Source of the DNA: Opitutaceae bacterium
Lineage (GTDB): Bacteria > Verrucomicrobiota > Verrucomicrobiia > Opitutales > Opitutaceae
Length of the DNA stretch: 50,968 nt
Assembly (NCBI GenBank): GCA_019455245.1
Contig: JACFMR010000012.1
Coordinates: 1-50,968, forward strand
Direction: 5' to 3'
Shown here piece by piece: positions 34,804-43,393 of the stretch (its first letter is position 1; each line of letters opens with the position of its first letter). The notes beneath the pieces were generated by a model that had not been told where the DNA came from, ran no database searches, and saw only the letters and a program-made list of their open reading frames with translations. The translations under genes and the position numbers were made by a program.

Positions 34804-35604
34804 ATGAAAATCCCGCTGCGTCAGCTGTTCATCGGACTGTTTCTGGCCGTCCTGTTGGGGCTCACGGGGTGCTACACCAACCCGGTCACCGGCCGCCAAT
34901 ACGCCGTCATGACCTCGCTGAACGAAGAGATGCAACTGGGCGCCCAGGCGTTTGCCGATGTGAAGCGGGCGGAACGCGTCAGCACCGATCCCGCCGCCAA
35001 CGCCCGTGTGCAGGCCGTGGGCCGGCGCATCGCCACCGCGGTGGGTGACCAGCTGCCCGGCGCGCAATGGGAATTCGTGGTTTTCGAATCGGATGAGTTG
35101 AACGCCTTCGCGCTGCCGGGCGGCAAGGTCGGGGTTTACCGGGGCTTGCTCGAACTGGCCGAATCCGATGACGAACTGGCCACGGTGATCGGTCATGAAA
35201 TCGGCCACGTGGTCGCCCGCCACGGCGGCAAACGCATGACCGAGGCCACGCTCGTGGGGCTGGCCGGAGCGGCCGGCGCGATCGCGATCGACAGCAAGTA
35301 CGGTTCGGAAAAGCGCGACCTGTTCCTGCTTGCCTACGGCGGCATCTCCACGGTCGGTTACGTGCTGCCGCATTCGCGGGCCGACGAAAGCGAGGCGGAT
35401 CTGATGGGCCTGCAATATGCGGCTTCCGCCGGCTATGACCCGCGCGCCGCGATCACGTTCTGGCAGAAAATGGCCGCCAAGGAAGGCGGCCGCCAGATGC
35501 CGGCATGGCTTTCCACCCACCCGGCCAGCAGCAAGCGCATCGAGGATCTGCGTAATGCGGTGCCGCGTTACATGACGCTCTATCAGGCGAATCGCCGCGA
35601 ATAA
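34804..35604 (+). CDS. M48-family metalloprotease lipoprotein
   Basis: Periplasmic or outer-membrane quality-control protease of the LoiP/YcaL/BepA-like group, 266 residues. Lipoprotein signal ends at LLGLTGC, with lipidation expected at C23. The HEIGH zinc motif is at 131-135, and the third ligand is in the downstream RADESEADLMG. The end carries STHPASSKRIEDL, the usual C-terminal cap. No TPR domain is present, unlike BepA. The start is the ATG at 34804, 6 nt after purH, though no functional link with purine synthesis is implied. Confidence 0.93.
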   Translation: MKIPLRQLFIGLFLAVLLGLTGCYTNPVTGRQYAVMTSLNEEMQLGAQAFADVKRAERVSTDPAANARVQAVGRRIATAVGDQLPGAQWEFVVFESDELNAFALPGGKVGVYRGLLELAESDDELATVIGHEIGHVVARHGGKRMTEATLVGLAGAAGAIAIDSKYGSEKRDLFLLAYGGISTVGYVLPHSRADESEADLMGLQYAASAGYDPRAAITFWQKMAAKEGGRQMPAWLSTHPASSKRIEDLRNAVPRYMTLYQANRRE

Positions 35605-35658
35605 TTCGCCGGCGACTTTGCGGTTTGCGTGGGACGCTTTTCCAACCACGCTCACGGG

Positions 35659-37032
35659 ATGTTCGATCCCATCGCCAAACTGAAGGAATACGTCAGCCAC
35701 GCCAGCGTTTCGGCCGACCCGGCTTATGCCAAACACATGACCGGCGCCCGTGAATTTGTGGGCGGGCTGCTCGGAGAAATCGGCTTTGCCGTCGAATACG
35801 TGCCGACCGAGCTGCACGCGGTCATTGTCGCCAAACGCGAAGGCCGGCCGGAGTGGCCGCACGTCATCATTTACGGACATTATGATGTGCAGCCGGCCGA
35901 TCCGGTCGAGTTGTGGGACAGTCCGCCGTTCGAGGCGGTCGAGCGTAACGGCCGGCTCTACGGGCGCGGCACCGCCGACAACAAGGGACCGCTCATGGCG
36001 CACATCGCGGCCGTGGCCCGGCTGCTGGAACAGGAGCCGGATCTGCCGCTGCGCATCACGTTCGTGGTCGAGGGCGAGGAGGAGATCGGCAGCGCGAATT
36101 TCAAATCCTTCCTGCGACAACACCGGGACAAACTGGCCGGCGCCGATTTTGTTTTTCTGTCCGACACGGGCATCCCGCGTGCGGACCAGATGGTCATCAC
36201 GGTCGGCCTGCGCGGCATGGCGGCGTTTGAAGTGGAATTGAGCAATGCGCGCACGGACCTGCATTCCGGCATGCACGGCGGCGTGTTGCTGAATCCCATC
36301 CAGGCGCTGATGGAACTGTGCGCCTCGTTGCACACCACGGACGGTCGCGTGAACATCCCGGGGTTTTATGACGACGTGCGGGATGTTGAACCGTGGGAAC
36401 GCGAGGAGTTGAAAAAACTCAATCTCAGCGAGGACGAGTATGCGAGGTTTCTCGGCATTTCGCACTACCATGTGCCCCCGGGCTACACGCCGTTTGAGGC
36501 GATCCGCTTTTTGCCAACGCTGGAATTCAACGGCGTCAGCGGCGGCTACCAAGGGGAGGGACCGAAGACCGTGATCCCCACCAAGGCGCGGGTGAAGATC
36601 AGCTGCCGGCTCGTGCCGAACCAGGAGCCCGAAAAGATCAAGGCGCAGGTGTTCGCGGCGCTCCGCGAGCGGGTGCCGGCGGGGCTGAAACTGAAGATCA
36701 CGCCGCAGCACGACGCCACGCCCTACCTGGTGGTGCCGCCGGATCGCAGCAACACGCCCGCCGACCAATCCCCCGTGTTGGCGAAGGCGTTTCGCGCCAC
36801 GGATGCGGCGGTCGAACAGGTGTGGGGCAGCAAGCCCTGTTACTTGCGCGAGGGCGGCTCGGTCGGGCTCATCGCGGACCTCAAGCAGGAGCTGAACCTC
36901 GACGCCATCTTGCTGGGTCTCTGTCTGCCAGAGGACAACCTGCACGCACCCAACGAGAGCTTTGATCTCGAGGTCATGCGCAAGGGCATCGCCACGGTTG
37001 AGGAAGTGCTGCGCCGCACCGCCCACGGTTGA
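35659..37032 (+). CDS. M20-family dipeptidase/deacylase
   Basis: Two-zinc amidohydrolase, 457 residues. The catalytic domain has YGHYDVQPADP (metal histidine and aspartate), GRGTADNKGPL (bridging aspartate) and VVEGEEEIGSANF (general base and metal glutamates). The dimerisation domain follows, and the final metal histidine is in NLHAPNES. It matches the dipeptidase subgroup of M20 with cytoplasmic location. The ATG at 35659 (MFDPIAKLKEYV) starts where homologues do; a GTG at 35629 would add 10 residues. The gene ends at the terminator at 37054. Confidence 0.93.
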   Translation: MFDPIAKLKEYVSHASVSADPAYAKHMTGAREFVGGLLGEIGFAVEYVPTELHAVIVAKREGRPEWPHVIIYGHYDVQPADPVELWDSPPFEAVERNGRLYGRGTADNKGPLMAHIAAVARLLEQEPDLPLRITFVVEGEEEIGSANFKSFLRQHRDKLAGADFVFLSDTGIPRADQMVITVGLRGMAAFEVELSNARTDLHSGMHGGVLLNPIQALMELCASLHTTDGRVNIPGFYDDVRDVEPWEREELKKLNLSEDEYARFLGISHYHVPPGYTPFEAIRFLPTLEFNGVSGGYQGEGPKTVIPTKARVKISCRLVPNQEPEKIKAQVFAALRERVPAGLKLKITPQHDATPYLVVPPDRSNTPADQSPVLAKAFRATDAAVEQVWGSKPCYLREGGSVGLIADLKQELNLDAILLGLCLPEDNLHAPNESFDLEVMRKGIATVEEVLRRTAHG

Positions 37033-37053
37033 AAACCGCCCCGGTCGGGCAGC

Positions 37054-37083
37054 AAAAAGGCCCGGAAAATCCGGGGCCTTTTC
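37054..37083. terminator. Bidirectional terminator between M20 peptidase and pal
   Basis: Hairpin AAAAAGGCCCGG / CCGGGGCCTTTT with an AAAAT loop and a single-base bulge, flanked by A and T runs on each side. It lies between two convergent genes and can serve both. Confidence 0.9.
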
Positions 37084-37108
37084 ATCGGGTCAAAGCGGAA
37101 AGGTCGGC

Positions 37109-37657
37109 CTACTGGATAACCACCAACTCGACGCGCCGGTCCTTGGCGGCGGTGGCTTCATCGGCGTTTTTCACGGCCTCGAGGCTGCCTTTGGAGAGGG
37201 TCTCCAAACGGTCGGCGGAGACGCCCAGCGTCCCGAGGAATTGCTTGGCCGCGCTGGCGCGACGATCACCCAGCCCGAGATTGTATTCGGCGGTACCACG
37301 CCAGTCGCAATGGCCTTCGAGCAGCAGGCGGTGCGTCGGGTTGTCGCGGAGATGTTGCGCGGCCGCCTCAAGCTTGGCGCGTTCCGAGGCCTTGATGCTG
37401 GACTTGTCGAAATCGAAGTAAACCGGCTGGAGCACGCCGCGCATCTGGCCGTTGAGATCGAAACCGGGATCGCGTTGCTCCAGGCCCGAGAGCGGGTCGG
37501 CCGTGGTGGAAACGTCGATGGGATTGATCATGCCGCCGGAGGTGGGACCAAACACCGTGGCGCTCGGATCGGGGCGCTTGGGCTTCTTGGTGCAACCGGT
37601 CAGGAGCACGGCGGCGCTGATGATGACGAGAAAAAGTTTCCGGGAGGCGATATTCAT
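37109..37657 (-). CDS. pal: Peptidoglycan-associated lipoprotein (OmpA-like)
   Basis: Outer-membrane lipoprotein that binds peptidoglycan, 182 residues. Lipobox LLTGC with lipidation at C22. The OmpA-like domain starts VYFDFDKSSIKASERAKLEA and has LEGHCDWRGTAEYNLGLGDR, with the diaminopimelate-binding Asp and Arg in the usual places. The short linker (30-70) is disordered. No tolB or tolA lies nearby. The start is the ATG at 37657. Confidence 0.93.
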   Translation of the reverse strand: MNIASRKLFLVIISAAVLLTGCTKKPKRPDPSATVFGPTSGGMINPIDVSTTADPLSGLEQRDPGFDLNGQMRGVLQPVYFDFDKSSIKASERAKLEAAAQHLRDNPTHRLLLEGHCDWRGTAEYNLGLGDRRASAAKQFLGTLGVSADRLETLSKGSLEAVKNADEATAAKDRRVELVVIQ

Positions 37658-37721
37658 GGAGAGAAAGCGATTGCTGGGCGCTTATGACCTATTGGCGAGG
37701 GGGCGCCCCGCGGCAAGGATT

Positions 37722-38369
37722 TTACAGGGTTTTCTTGGGCTCGATGAGGCCGATCTCCAAGGCATAACGGGTCAGGCTGGCCACGTCATGCAGGTTGAGC
37801 TTGCGCATCAGGTTGGTGCGGTGGTTGTCCACGGTCTTGATGCTGATGCCCAGTTTGGCGGCAATTTCCTTGGTACTGTGGCTCTCGGCCACCAGTTGGA
37901 GAATCTCGCGCTCGCGGTCGGTCAGGAAATCGGACGCGCTGCTGGCGGCGGGATTGGCCACGACGTTGCGCAGCAGGGCGGCCACCGCCGGACCGAAGTA
38001 GGTGCCGCCGTTGGCGACCGTTTCCAGCCCCTTCTTGAACTCAAACAGGCCGGCGGTTTTCTCGACAAAGCCATGGGCGCCGGCCTCGAGCATCTCGCGC
38101 ACCAGCACCGGATTTTCATGACCGGAAAACACCAGCACGCGCATCGCGGGCAGGCGCTCGGCCAGCCGTCGGAGCAGATCCACTCCATTGAGACCCGGCA
38201 GCTTCGCGTCGAGCACGATGACATCCGGTTTCACCTCCAGGCACAGGTTCAAAGCGCTTTGGCCGTCGCCGCTTTCCCCGACAAGCTGGTAGTTGCTGTC
38301 CAGCCGGAGGATCTCCACCAGCATCTCCCGGATTGCGGTTTGGTCTTCAATGATGACGAGTCTTTTCAT
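37722..38369 (-). CDS. NarL/FixJ-type response regulator (orphan)
   Basis: Two-component transcription factor, 215 residues. The receiver domain has acidic D9, phosphoacceptor D54 ([10 protein letters not shown]), switch residue S82 in VFSG and K104. A LuxR-type helix-turn-helix follows ([20 protein letters not shown] then [18 protein letters not shown]). No histidine kinase is encoded within reach, so the partner must be elsewhere. The start is the ATG at 38369, 46 nt from the tRNA-Lys gene. Confidence 0.95.
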   Translation of the reverse strand: MKRLVIIEDQTAIREMLVEILRLDSNYQLVGESGDGQSALNLCLEVKPDVIVLDAKLPGLNGVDLLRRLAERLPAMRVLVFSGHENPVLVREMLEAGAHGFVEKTAGLFEFKKGLETVANGGTYFGPAVAALLRNVVANPAASSASDFLTDREREILQLVAESHSTKEIAAKLGISIKTVDNHRTNLMRKLNLHDVASLTRYALEIGLIEPKKTL

Positions 38370-38414
38370 GGCCGTGATGCCGTCGGGAGTTGAGGGACGA
38401 AGAGGGTTTGCAGA

Positions 38415-38489
38415 TGGTGGGTTGGCTGGGATTCGAACCCAGAACCAACGACTTAAAAGGACGCTGCTCTACCATTGAGCTACCAACCC
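38415..38489 (-). tRNA. tRNA-Lys (anticodon UUU)
   Basis: 75 nt including an encoded 3' CCA. The acceptor stem GGGTTGG/CCAACCC, D-arm GCTC/GAGC and T-arm CTGGG-TTCGAAT-CCCAG pair perfectly. The anticodon loop CTTTTAA gives UUU. The anticodon stem GCGTC/GTCGT has one G-U pair and one U-U mismatch (positions 30-40). Confidence 0.95.
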
Positions 38490-38664
38490 GAAACTGCGAA
38501 AAGCGAGGGAAATAGGAATCGAGGAAGCAGGATGGCAAGATATTTTTCCCGCGTAAAGGCCGGTGTTGCCATTGACGGTGCGACGCCGTCTCCTAGAGGT
38601 GGATTTTTACCTCAACAAATTGGGAACATTTAAACATTACACCCATCAGAGCCAGACAGACCGT

Positions 38665-39267
38665 ATGTCATCCAAAGCTCAGGAAGTGGCTCTCGACCAA
38701 GTGCTGGTGGATCGTTTCAAACGGGGCGACCAGTCCGCCTTCGATGAAATGGTCACCCGGTATTGGGATCGCATCTATTCGATGGTCAACCAGTTGCTCC
38801 GCAACACCCAGGATGCGGAAGAGGTTACCCAAGATGCATTTATCCGGGCTCATCGCGGCCTGGTCAATTTTCGCGGCGACTCCGCTTTCTCGACCTGGCT
38901 CTACCAGATCGCGACAAATCTGGCCCGCAACCGCTATTGGTATTGGTGGCGCCGCAAGCGGGATCAGTCCATTTCTTTCGACCAACCGATCGGGCCTGAC
39001 GGGGACATGACCCTTGCCGAGGTGATCCCGGCCCAGTTGGAAAGCCCCGACGACATCACCGTGACGCAGGAGTTTGTCGACCGGATCGCCGCGGGCATGG
39101 AAAAGCTCAACGCCAAGCATCGGGAGATCCTGATTCTCCGCAACGTCAAGAACCTGTCCTACGAAGAGATCGCCGAAATCCTCAACATCTCGGTGGGCAC
39201 GGTCAAAAGCCGCATTGCCCGCGCGCGCGAAAGCCTGCGCTCAAAACTGGGGGAAGACTTCAAGTAA
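38665..39267 (+). CDS. ECF-type RNA polymerase sigma factor
   Basis: 200 residues. Sigma region 2 runs from DQSAFDEMVTRYWDRIYSMV through DAEEVTQDAFIRAHRGL to FSTWLYQIATNLARNRYWYW; region 4 is LNAKHREILILRNVKNLSYE plus GTVKSRIARARESL. This is the RpoE-like group. The start is the ATG at 38665 (MSSKAQEVALD); earlier in-frame sequence looks like leader. About 175 nt upstream are untranslated and include GGGAACATTTAAACATT, which might be an ECF-type promoter but does not match a consensus clearly. Followed 1 nt later by a probable anti-sigma gene. Confidence 0.93.
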   Translation: MSSKAQEVALDQVLVDRFKRGDQSAFDEMVTRYWDRIYSMVNQLLRNTQDAEEVTQDAFIRAHRGLVNFRGDSAFSTWLYQIATNLARNRYWYWWRRKRDQSISFDQPIGPDGDMTLAEVIPAQLESPDDITVTQEFVDRIAAGMEKLNAKHREILILRNVKNLSYEEIAEILNISVGTVKSRIARARESLRSKLGEDFK

Positions 39268-39268
39268 A

Positions 39269-39964
39269 ATGACCCACACCAAATTCATCGCCTTGCTGAA
39301 CCTCTATCTCGATCACCAGATCGACGCGGAGGACGCCGCCCTGTTGGAGGCGGAAATCAGCCGCAATCCCTCCCGCCGCGAGATCTACCAGCAGTACTGC
39401 CGCATGCACAAGGGATGCGTCCAGTTGGCCGAAGCATTCCGCGAGCAGGCGCCGGCACCGCGCATTTCGGCGCGGCATTTGCAGGGCACGCGAGTGCCAC
39501 CGGCGGCCCGGCGGGTCGCGCCGTGGATCATGGGTTTGGGCGGTCTGGCCGCTGCGGCCAGCTTGGCCGTGGTGGTTGTCACGCGGGCACCCGATTCAGA
39601 CGGCCCGGCGTTGGCCCGGACGGCAAGCCCCGCAATAGCGCAGGCCGTGCCGGAAACGGCGGCAACCCAGCCCATCCTGAGGGCGCCCGGTCCCGCGGCC
39701 ACCCCGGCCTCCCTGCAAACCGTGTTTAATCCGGCGCAGGCGGAGATGTTCGCTTTGCCCGCTGACACGGAAAGCCTGCTGCTGGCCGATGAAACTTTCG
39801 ACCGCTTCGACTGGATGCATCACGTGCAGATGACCCCGGTCCAGCTGGAGGAGTATCAATTTCAGGTGCGCCCGGCGGCGGAAGATGACCGGCAGCGGAC
39901 CTTCCGCAGTCGCAAGCCTTTCCAAGGCAACGTCGAGATGACCGCCTTCCAGTTTCAGCGCTAA
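39269..39964 (+). CDS. Probable membrane anti-sigma factor
   Basis: 231 residues starting at the ATG at 39269, 1 nt after the sigma gene. The N-terminal cytoplasmic helical domain (FIALLNLYLDHQIDAEDAAL) is like anti-sigma domains. It has C44, H47 and C50 (YCRMHKGCVQ) where the zinc-type HxxxCxxC motif would be, but the spacing differs, so zinc binding is doubtful. One membrane helix at about 84-105. The periplasmic part is Ala/Pro-rich and ends in a Gln/Phe-rich tail. The call rests on position and layout. The last 4 bp overlap the convergent ruvA. Confidence 0.72.
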   Translation: MTHTKFIALLNLYLDHQIDAEDAALLEAEISRNPSRREIYQQYCRMHKGCVQLAEAFREQAPAPRISARHLQGTRVPPAARRVAPWIMGLGGLAAAASLAVVVVTRAPDSDGPALARTASPAIAQAVPETAATQPILRAPGPAATPASLQTVFNPAQAEMFALPADTESLLLADETFDRFDWMHHVQMTPVQLEEYQFQVRPAAEDDRQRTFRSRKPFQGNVEMTAFQFQR

Positions 39965-40560
39965 TTGAGCGCTTTTTTGATCAGGGCCTCGGTCGACGCG
40001 TCCGCACCGAGCGCCAAGGCCGCGCGTCGTACCGCTTGATCGGCATCGGCAGCCTTGTAGCCCAACGCGGTCAAGGCCAGCACCGCATCGTGATGACGGG
40101 TGTCGCCGCCGCCGGCGGTTTGGGTCGAAGATTCGGCGCCTGCGGTGAGTCCCGGGCCGCCGACCTTGCTCTTCAATTCAACCACCAGGCGCTCGGCGGT
40201 CTTTTTGCCGATGCCCGGACACTTGGCCAGGGAGTTGACGTCGCCGGCGCGGATCGCGCCTTCGAGCAACGGCAGGGACAGCTTGCTCATGATCGTCAGC
40301 GCCAGCTTGGGACCGACGCCGGTCACATGCTCGATCATCATGCGGAAAAAATCGCGCTCCGGTGGTGTGGCGAAACCATAGAGCGTCTGCGCATCCTCGC
40401 GGTAGATCACGAGCGTGTGCAGCTTCACGGTCGCACCCGCTTGCGGCAGCTTTTCCGCCGTGGTGACAGGGATGTTCACCTCGTAGCCCAGGCCGTTGAG
40501 TTCGATGACGGCCTGCAGCGGGGTGGCGGAGGCCAACACACCTTGGATCGAGGTGATCAT
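39961..40560 (-). CDS. ruvA: Holliday junction branch migration protein RuvA
   Basis: Tetrameric junction-binding subunit that loads RuvB. 199 residues: N-terminal OB fold (MITSIQGVLASATPLQAVIE), tandem helix-hairpin-helix (HVTGVGPKLALTIMS and KCPGIGKKTAERLVVELKSK), a flexible linker, and the C-terminal RuvB-binding domain (AVLALTALGYKAADADQAVR). Start ATG at 40560. It lies 8 nt after dapB on the same strand; ruvB and ruvC are not adjacent. Confidence 0.97.
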   Translation of the reverse strand: MITSIQGVLASATPLQAVIELNGLGYEVNIPVTTAEKLPQAGATVKLHTLVIYREDAQTLYGFATPPERDFFRMMIEHVTGVGPKLALTIMSKLSLPLLEGAIRAGDVNSLAKCPGIGKKTAERLVVELKSKVGGPGLTAGAESSTQTAGGGDTRHHDAVLALTALGYKAADADQAVRRAALALGADASTEALIKKALN

Positions 40561-40568
40561 GGGCAGGA

Positions 40569-41303
40569 TCAGGCGTTGAGGCCGAGCACGTGCTGCATGT
40601 CGTAAACCCCGGCCGGCTGTTGGCGCACCCAGTCGGCGGCGCGCAGGGCGCCGCGGGCAAAGATCGCGCGATCACTCGCCTTGTGGGTCAGTTCCAGCCG
40701 TTCGCCCATGGCCGCAAACAATACGGTGTGATCGCCCACCACATCGCCGCCGCGCAGCGAATGGATGCCGACCTCGGACTTGGTGCGCTCACCGGTGATG
40801 CCCTCGCGGCCGTGGCGCAGGGCCTTGGCGTCGAGCCGGCGTTCCGCGAGGATGATTTCCAGCAGGCGCGCGGCCGTGCCGCTGGGCGCATCCTTTTTGA
40901 AACGGTGATGCATCTCGATCACTTCGGCATCATAGTCGTCGGTCAGCACTTGCGCCGCCTTTTGGGTGAGAGCGTAGAGGAGATTCACGCCCACCGAGTA
41001 GTTGCCGGCCCAGACACAGGGGATGCCCGCGGCTTCCACGCGCAGGGCGGTCTTGTCGTCCGCGGCATGGCCGGTGGTGCCGATCACCAGCGGCTTGCCC
41101 AATTCCCTTGCGCGGCGGATGACCTCGCCGGTGATGTGATGAGAGCTGAAGTCAATGATGACCTCGCCTTGGGTGAGGCCTTCGCGCAGGTCGTCACCTT
41201 CGTCGATGGTGACGGCCACGGTCAGGCCGGATTCCGCCGCGAGGCTGGAGATGGTCCGGCCCATGCGGCCGCGGGCACCCACCAGTGCAATGCTGAATGA
41301 CAT
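40569..41303 (-). CDS. dapB: 4-hydroxy-tetrahydrodipicolinate reductase
   Basis: NAD(P)H-dependent step in diaminopimelate and lysine synthesis. 244 residues. Rossmann motif ALVGARGRMGRTI, then VIIDFSSHHITGEVIRRARE, the family signature EVIEMHHRFKKDAPSGTA with catalytic His/Lys, and C-terminal DRAIFARGALRAADWV. The start is the ATG at 41303, 20 nt downstream of dapA, forming a dapA-dapB-ruvA unit. Confidence 0.97.
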   Translation of the reverse strand: MSFSIALVGARGRMGRTISSLAAESGLTVAVTIDEGDDLREGLTQGEVIIDFSSHHITGEVIRRARELGKPLVIGTTGHAADDKTALRVEAAGIPCVWAGNYSVGVNLLYALTQKAAQVLTDDYDAEVIEMHHRFKKDAPSGTAARLLEIILAERRLDAKALRHGREGITGERTKSEVGIHSLRGGDVVGDHTVLFAAMGERLELTHKASDRAIFARGALRAADWVRQQPAGVYDMQHVLGLNA

Positions 41304-41323
41304 GATTGGAATGGGGCTGGAGG

Positions 41324-42211
41324 TTACTTGCCGATGGCCTCAAGCGCCGCGATCAGCGCCTGCCGGCTGCTGTTCGTCGGAGCGCACAAGGGCAGGCGCA
41401 CATCGGGGGAGCCGATGATGCCGGCGCGGGCGAGGGCGCACTTGATCGGCACGGGATTCGGTTCGATGAACAGCGCCTTGAACACCGGATACAGCTTGCG
41501 GTGCAACCGGGCGGCCTTGGCGAAATCATTGGCGCGGGCGGCGTTCACCAGCTGGCAGACCTCGCGCACGAGCAGATTGGACGCCACGCTGATCACGCCT
41601 TCGGCCCCGACGGCCATGAAGGGCAGGGTGAGGGCGTCGTCGCCGCTGAGCACCGTGATGTCGCGGCCGAGCGCCTGCTTGAGTTGATCCACCCGGTCGA
41701 CGCTGCCGCCGGCCTCCTTGATGAAACGCACATGGGCAAACTTCCGGCGCAGCCGCACCACCGTGTCGATGCCGATTTCGATGCCGCACCGGCCGGGAAT
41801 CGAGTAGAGCACGATGGGACGGTCGGTGGCCTCGGCCACGGCGCAGAAATGTTGGAACAGGCCTTCCTGGCTGGGCTTGTTGTAATACGGTGCCACCACC
41901 AGCATCGCATCCGCCCCGGCGGCGTGCGCGCGGCGCGTGAAATCGACCGCCTCATGCGTGGAGTTGGAACCCGTGCCCGCGACCACCGGCACGCGACCGC
42001 GCGCCAGTTCGATCACAGCCTGCACCACTTCCATGTGCTCTTCGTGACTGACGGTGGGTGACTCGCCGGTGGTGCCCACCGGCACGAGGCCGTTGATTCC
42101 GCCTTTGATCTGGTGCTCGACAAGCTTCTTGAGGTCGTCATGGGCGACCTGATCACGCTGGAACGGCGTCACGAGCGCCGTAAGGGTGCCGGTTAGGGAG
42201 GGAGATTTCAT
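41324..42211 (-). CDS. dapA: 4-hydroxy-tetrahydrodipicolinate synthase
   Basis: Condenses pyruvate with aspartate semialdehyde, the committed step to diaminopimelate and lysine. 295 residues. GTLTALVTPFQRDQ at the start, GTTGESPTVSHEEH, catalytic tyrosine in LVVAPYYNKPSQEGL, and the Schiff-base lysine in RFIKEAGGSVDRV. The start is the ATG at 42211; the frame opens upstream but lacks similarity. No lysine riboswitch is recognisable in the 81-nt gap before the divergent PilT-like gene. Confidence 0.97.
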   Translation of the reverse strand: MKSPSLTGTLTALVTPFQRDQVAHDDLKKLVEHQIKGGINGLVPVGTTGESPTVSHEEHMEVVQAVIELARGRVPVVAGTGSNSTHEAVDFTRRAHAAGADAMLVVAPYYNKPSQEGLFQHFCAVAEATDRPIVLYSIPGRCGIEIGIDTVVRLRRKFAHVRFIKEAGGSVDRVDQLKQALGRDITVLSGDDALTLPFMAVGAEGVISVASNLLVREVCQLVNAARANDFAKAARLHRKLYPVFKALFIEPNPVPIKCALARAGIIGSPDVRLPLCAPTNSSRQALIAALEAIGK

Positions 42212-42292
42212 CGCGGTGGAAGTCACTGTAGCCTTGCTGAACAGAGCAGGGCGATTTACGGATTCCGCAACGCTTTTCTGCCAAACATCCCC

Positions 42293-43381
42293 ATGACGCC
42301 ACATACCGAAATCATCAACGAACTCCTCAAGCTGGCCGTCGAAAGCGGCGCCAGTGACATCGTCATCAAGGCCAACAAGCCGGGTTATGTGCGTCTGTCC
42401 GGGCGACTCAAGCCGGTGGACATGGACCCCATCACCTCACCGGAGGCCCAGGCTTTCATCGAGGAGCACTGCCCCAAGGTATTTCTTCCGAAATGGGAGG
42501 AGGAAGGGCAGGTGGACTACGCCTACTCGGCCGACGGGGTGGGGCGCTTCCGTGTCAACGGCTTTCACCAGCGCGGCCTCGTCAGCATCGTGATGCGGCA
42601 CATCAAGAGCAAGGTGCCCGTGTTTGAGGATCTCGGCCTGCAGGCCGGGCCGCTGCTGCACCTCGCCAAGGCCAAGGACGGCATTTTGCTGGTCTGTGGC
42701 GCCACCGGCTCGGGCAAGAGCTCGACGATGGCCGCGATGCTCAACTGGATCAACCAGAACCTCGACAAGCATATCGTCACCATCGAGGACCCGATCGAAT
42801 ATACGTTCCAGGACGACAAGTCGCTGTTCCAGCAGCGCGAGATCGGACTCGACGTGCCCAACTTCGACCTCGCGATCAAGTCGGTGCTGCGCCAAAACCC
42901 CGACATCATCCTGATCGGCGAAATGCGCGACCGGGAGACCTTCGAGACCGCGATTTCCGCCGCCGAGACCGGACACCTGGTGTTCTCCACCATGCACGCC
43001 TCCACGGTGGCACAGGCGCTGACCCGCCTCTTTGAATTTTTCCCGCCCGAACAACAGGTGCAGGCCCGCCGACAGATCGCCGGCTCAATCCGCGGATTCA
43101 TCTGTCAGAAACTGATTCCCGCGCTCGAAGGCGGCGGCCGTGTGCCCACCAACGAGGTGCTCAATGCCGACGCCACGGTCAAAAACCTCATCCTCGAAGG
43201 TCAGTTCGACAAACTGCAGGGCATCATGGAAGGCAGCGGCGACAGCAGCAGCTTCTCCTTCAACAAGGACATCTACCGCCTCATCAAGGAGGGCAAGATC
43301 AGCAAGGCCGACGGCATCCGCTTCTCGCCCAATCCGCAGGCGCTGGAGATGAACCTCAAGGGTATCTTCATCAAATCTTGA
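42293..43381 (+). CDS. pilT: PilT/PilU-type twitching motility ATPase
   Basis: Hexameric ATPase that retracts type IV pili at the inner membrane. 362 residues: N-terminal PAS-like domain (GASDIVIKANKPGYVRLSGR), Walker A GATGSGKSS, Asp box TIEDPIEYTFQDDKSLFQQR, and Walker B with His box ILIGEMRDRETFETAISAAE then FSTMHAST. The AIRNLIRE-type region near the end is replaced by AGSIRGFICQKLIPALEG and NADATVKNLILEGQ. PilT and PilU are hard to separate here, and the symbol is a best guess. The start is the ATG at 42293, preceded by the same 13 nt as the DUF4252 gene. Confidence 0.88.
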   Translation: MTPHTEIINELLKLAVESGASDIVIKANKPGYVRLSGRLKPVDMDPITSPEAQAFIEEHCPKVFLPKWEEEGQVDYAYSADGVGRFRVNGFHQRGLVSIVMRHIKSKVPVFEDLGLQAGPLLHLAKAKDGILLVCGATGSGKSSTMAAMLNWINQNLDKHIVTIEDPIEYTFQDDKSLFQQREIGLDVPNFDLAIKSVLRQNPDIILIGEMRDRETFETAISAAETGHLVFSTMHASTVAQALTRLFEFFPPEQQVQARRQIAGSIRGFICQKLIPALEGGGRVPTNEVLNADATVKNLILEGQFDKLQGIMEGSGDSSSFSFNKDIYRLIKEGKISKADGIRFSPNPQALEMNLKGIFIKS

Positions 43382-43393
43382 ACCGACCTGCCA

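Noticed and set aside
34618..37026. 802-codon open frame antisense to the M48 and M20 genes
   Set aside because: Shadow of two well-conserved genes; no recognisable motif in its translation.
38574..38590. GACGG/CCGTC inverted repeat in the sigma-factor leader as a terminator or operator
   Set aside because: The arms are only 5 bp with no T-run, which is expected by chance in high-GC DNA.
38370..38664. Integration site at the tRNA-Lys gene
   Set aside because: No integrase or duplicated tRNA end is seen. The flanking genes are ordinary, and the mobile-looking region is 10 kb away.
42212..42292. Lysine riboswitch before dapA
   Set aside because: The 81-nt gap is too short and shows no riboswitch-like pairing.
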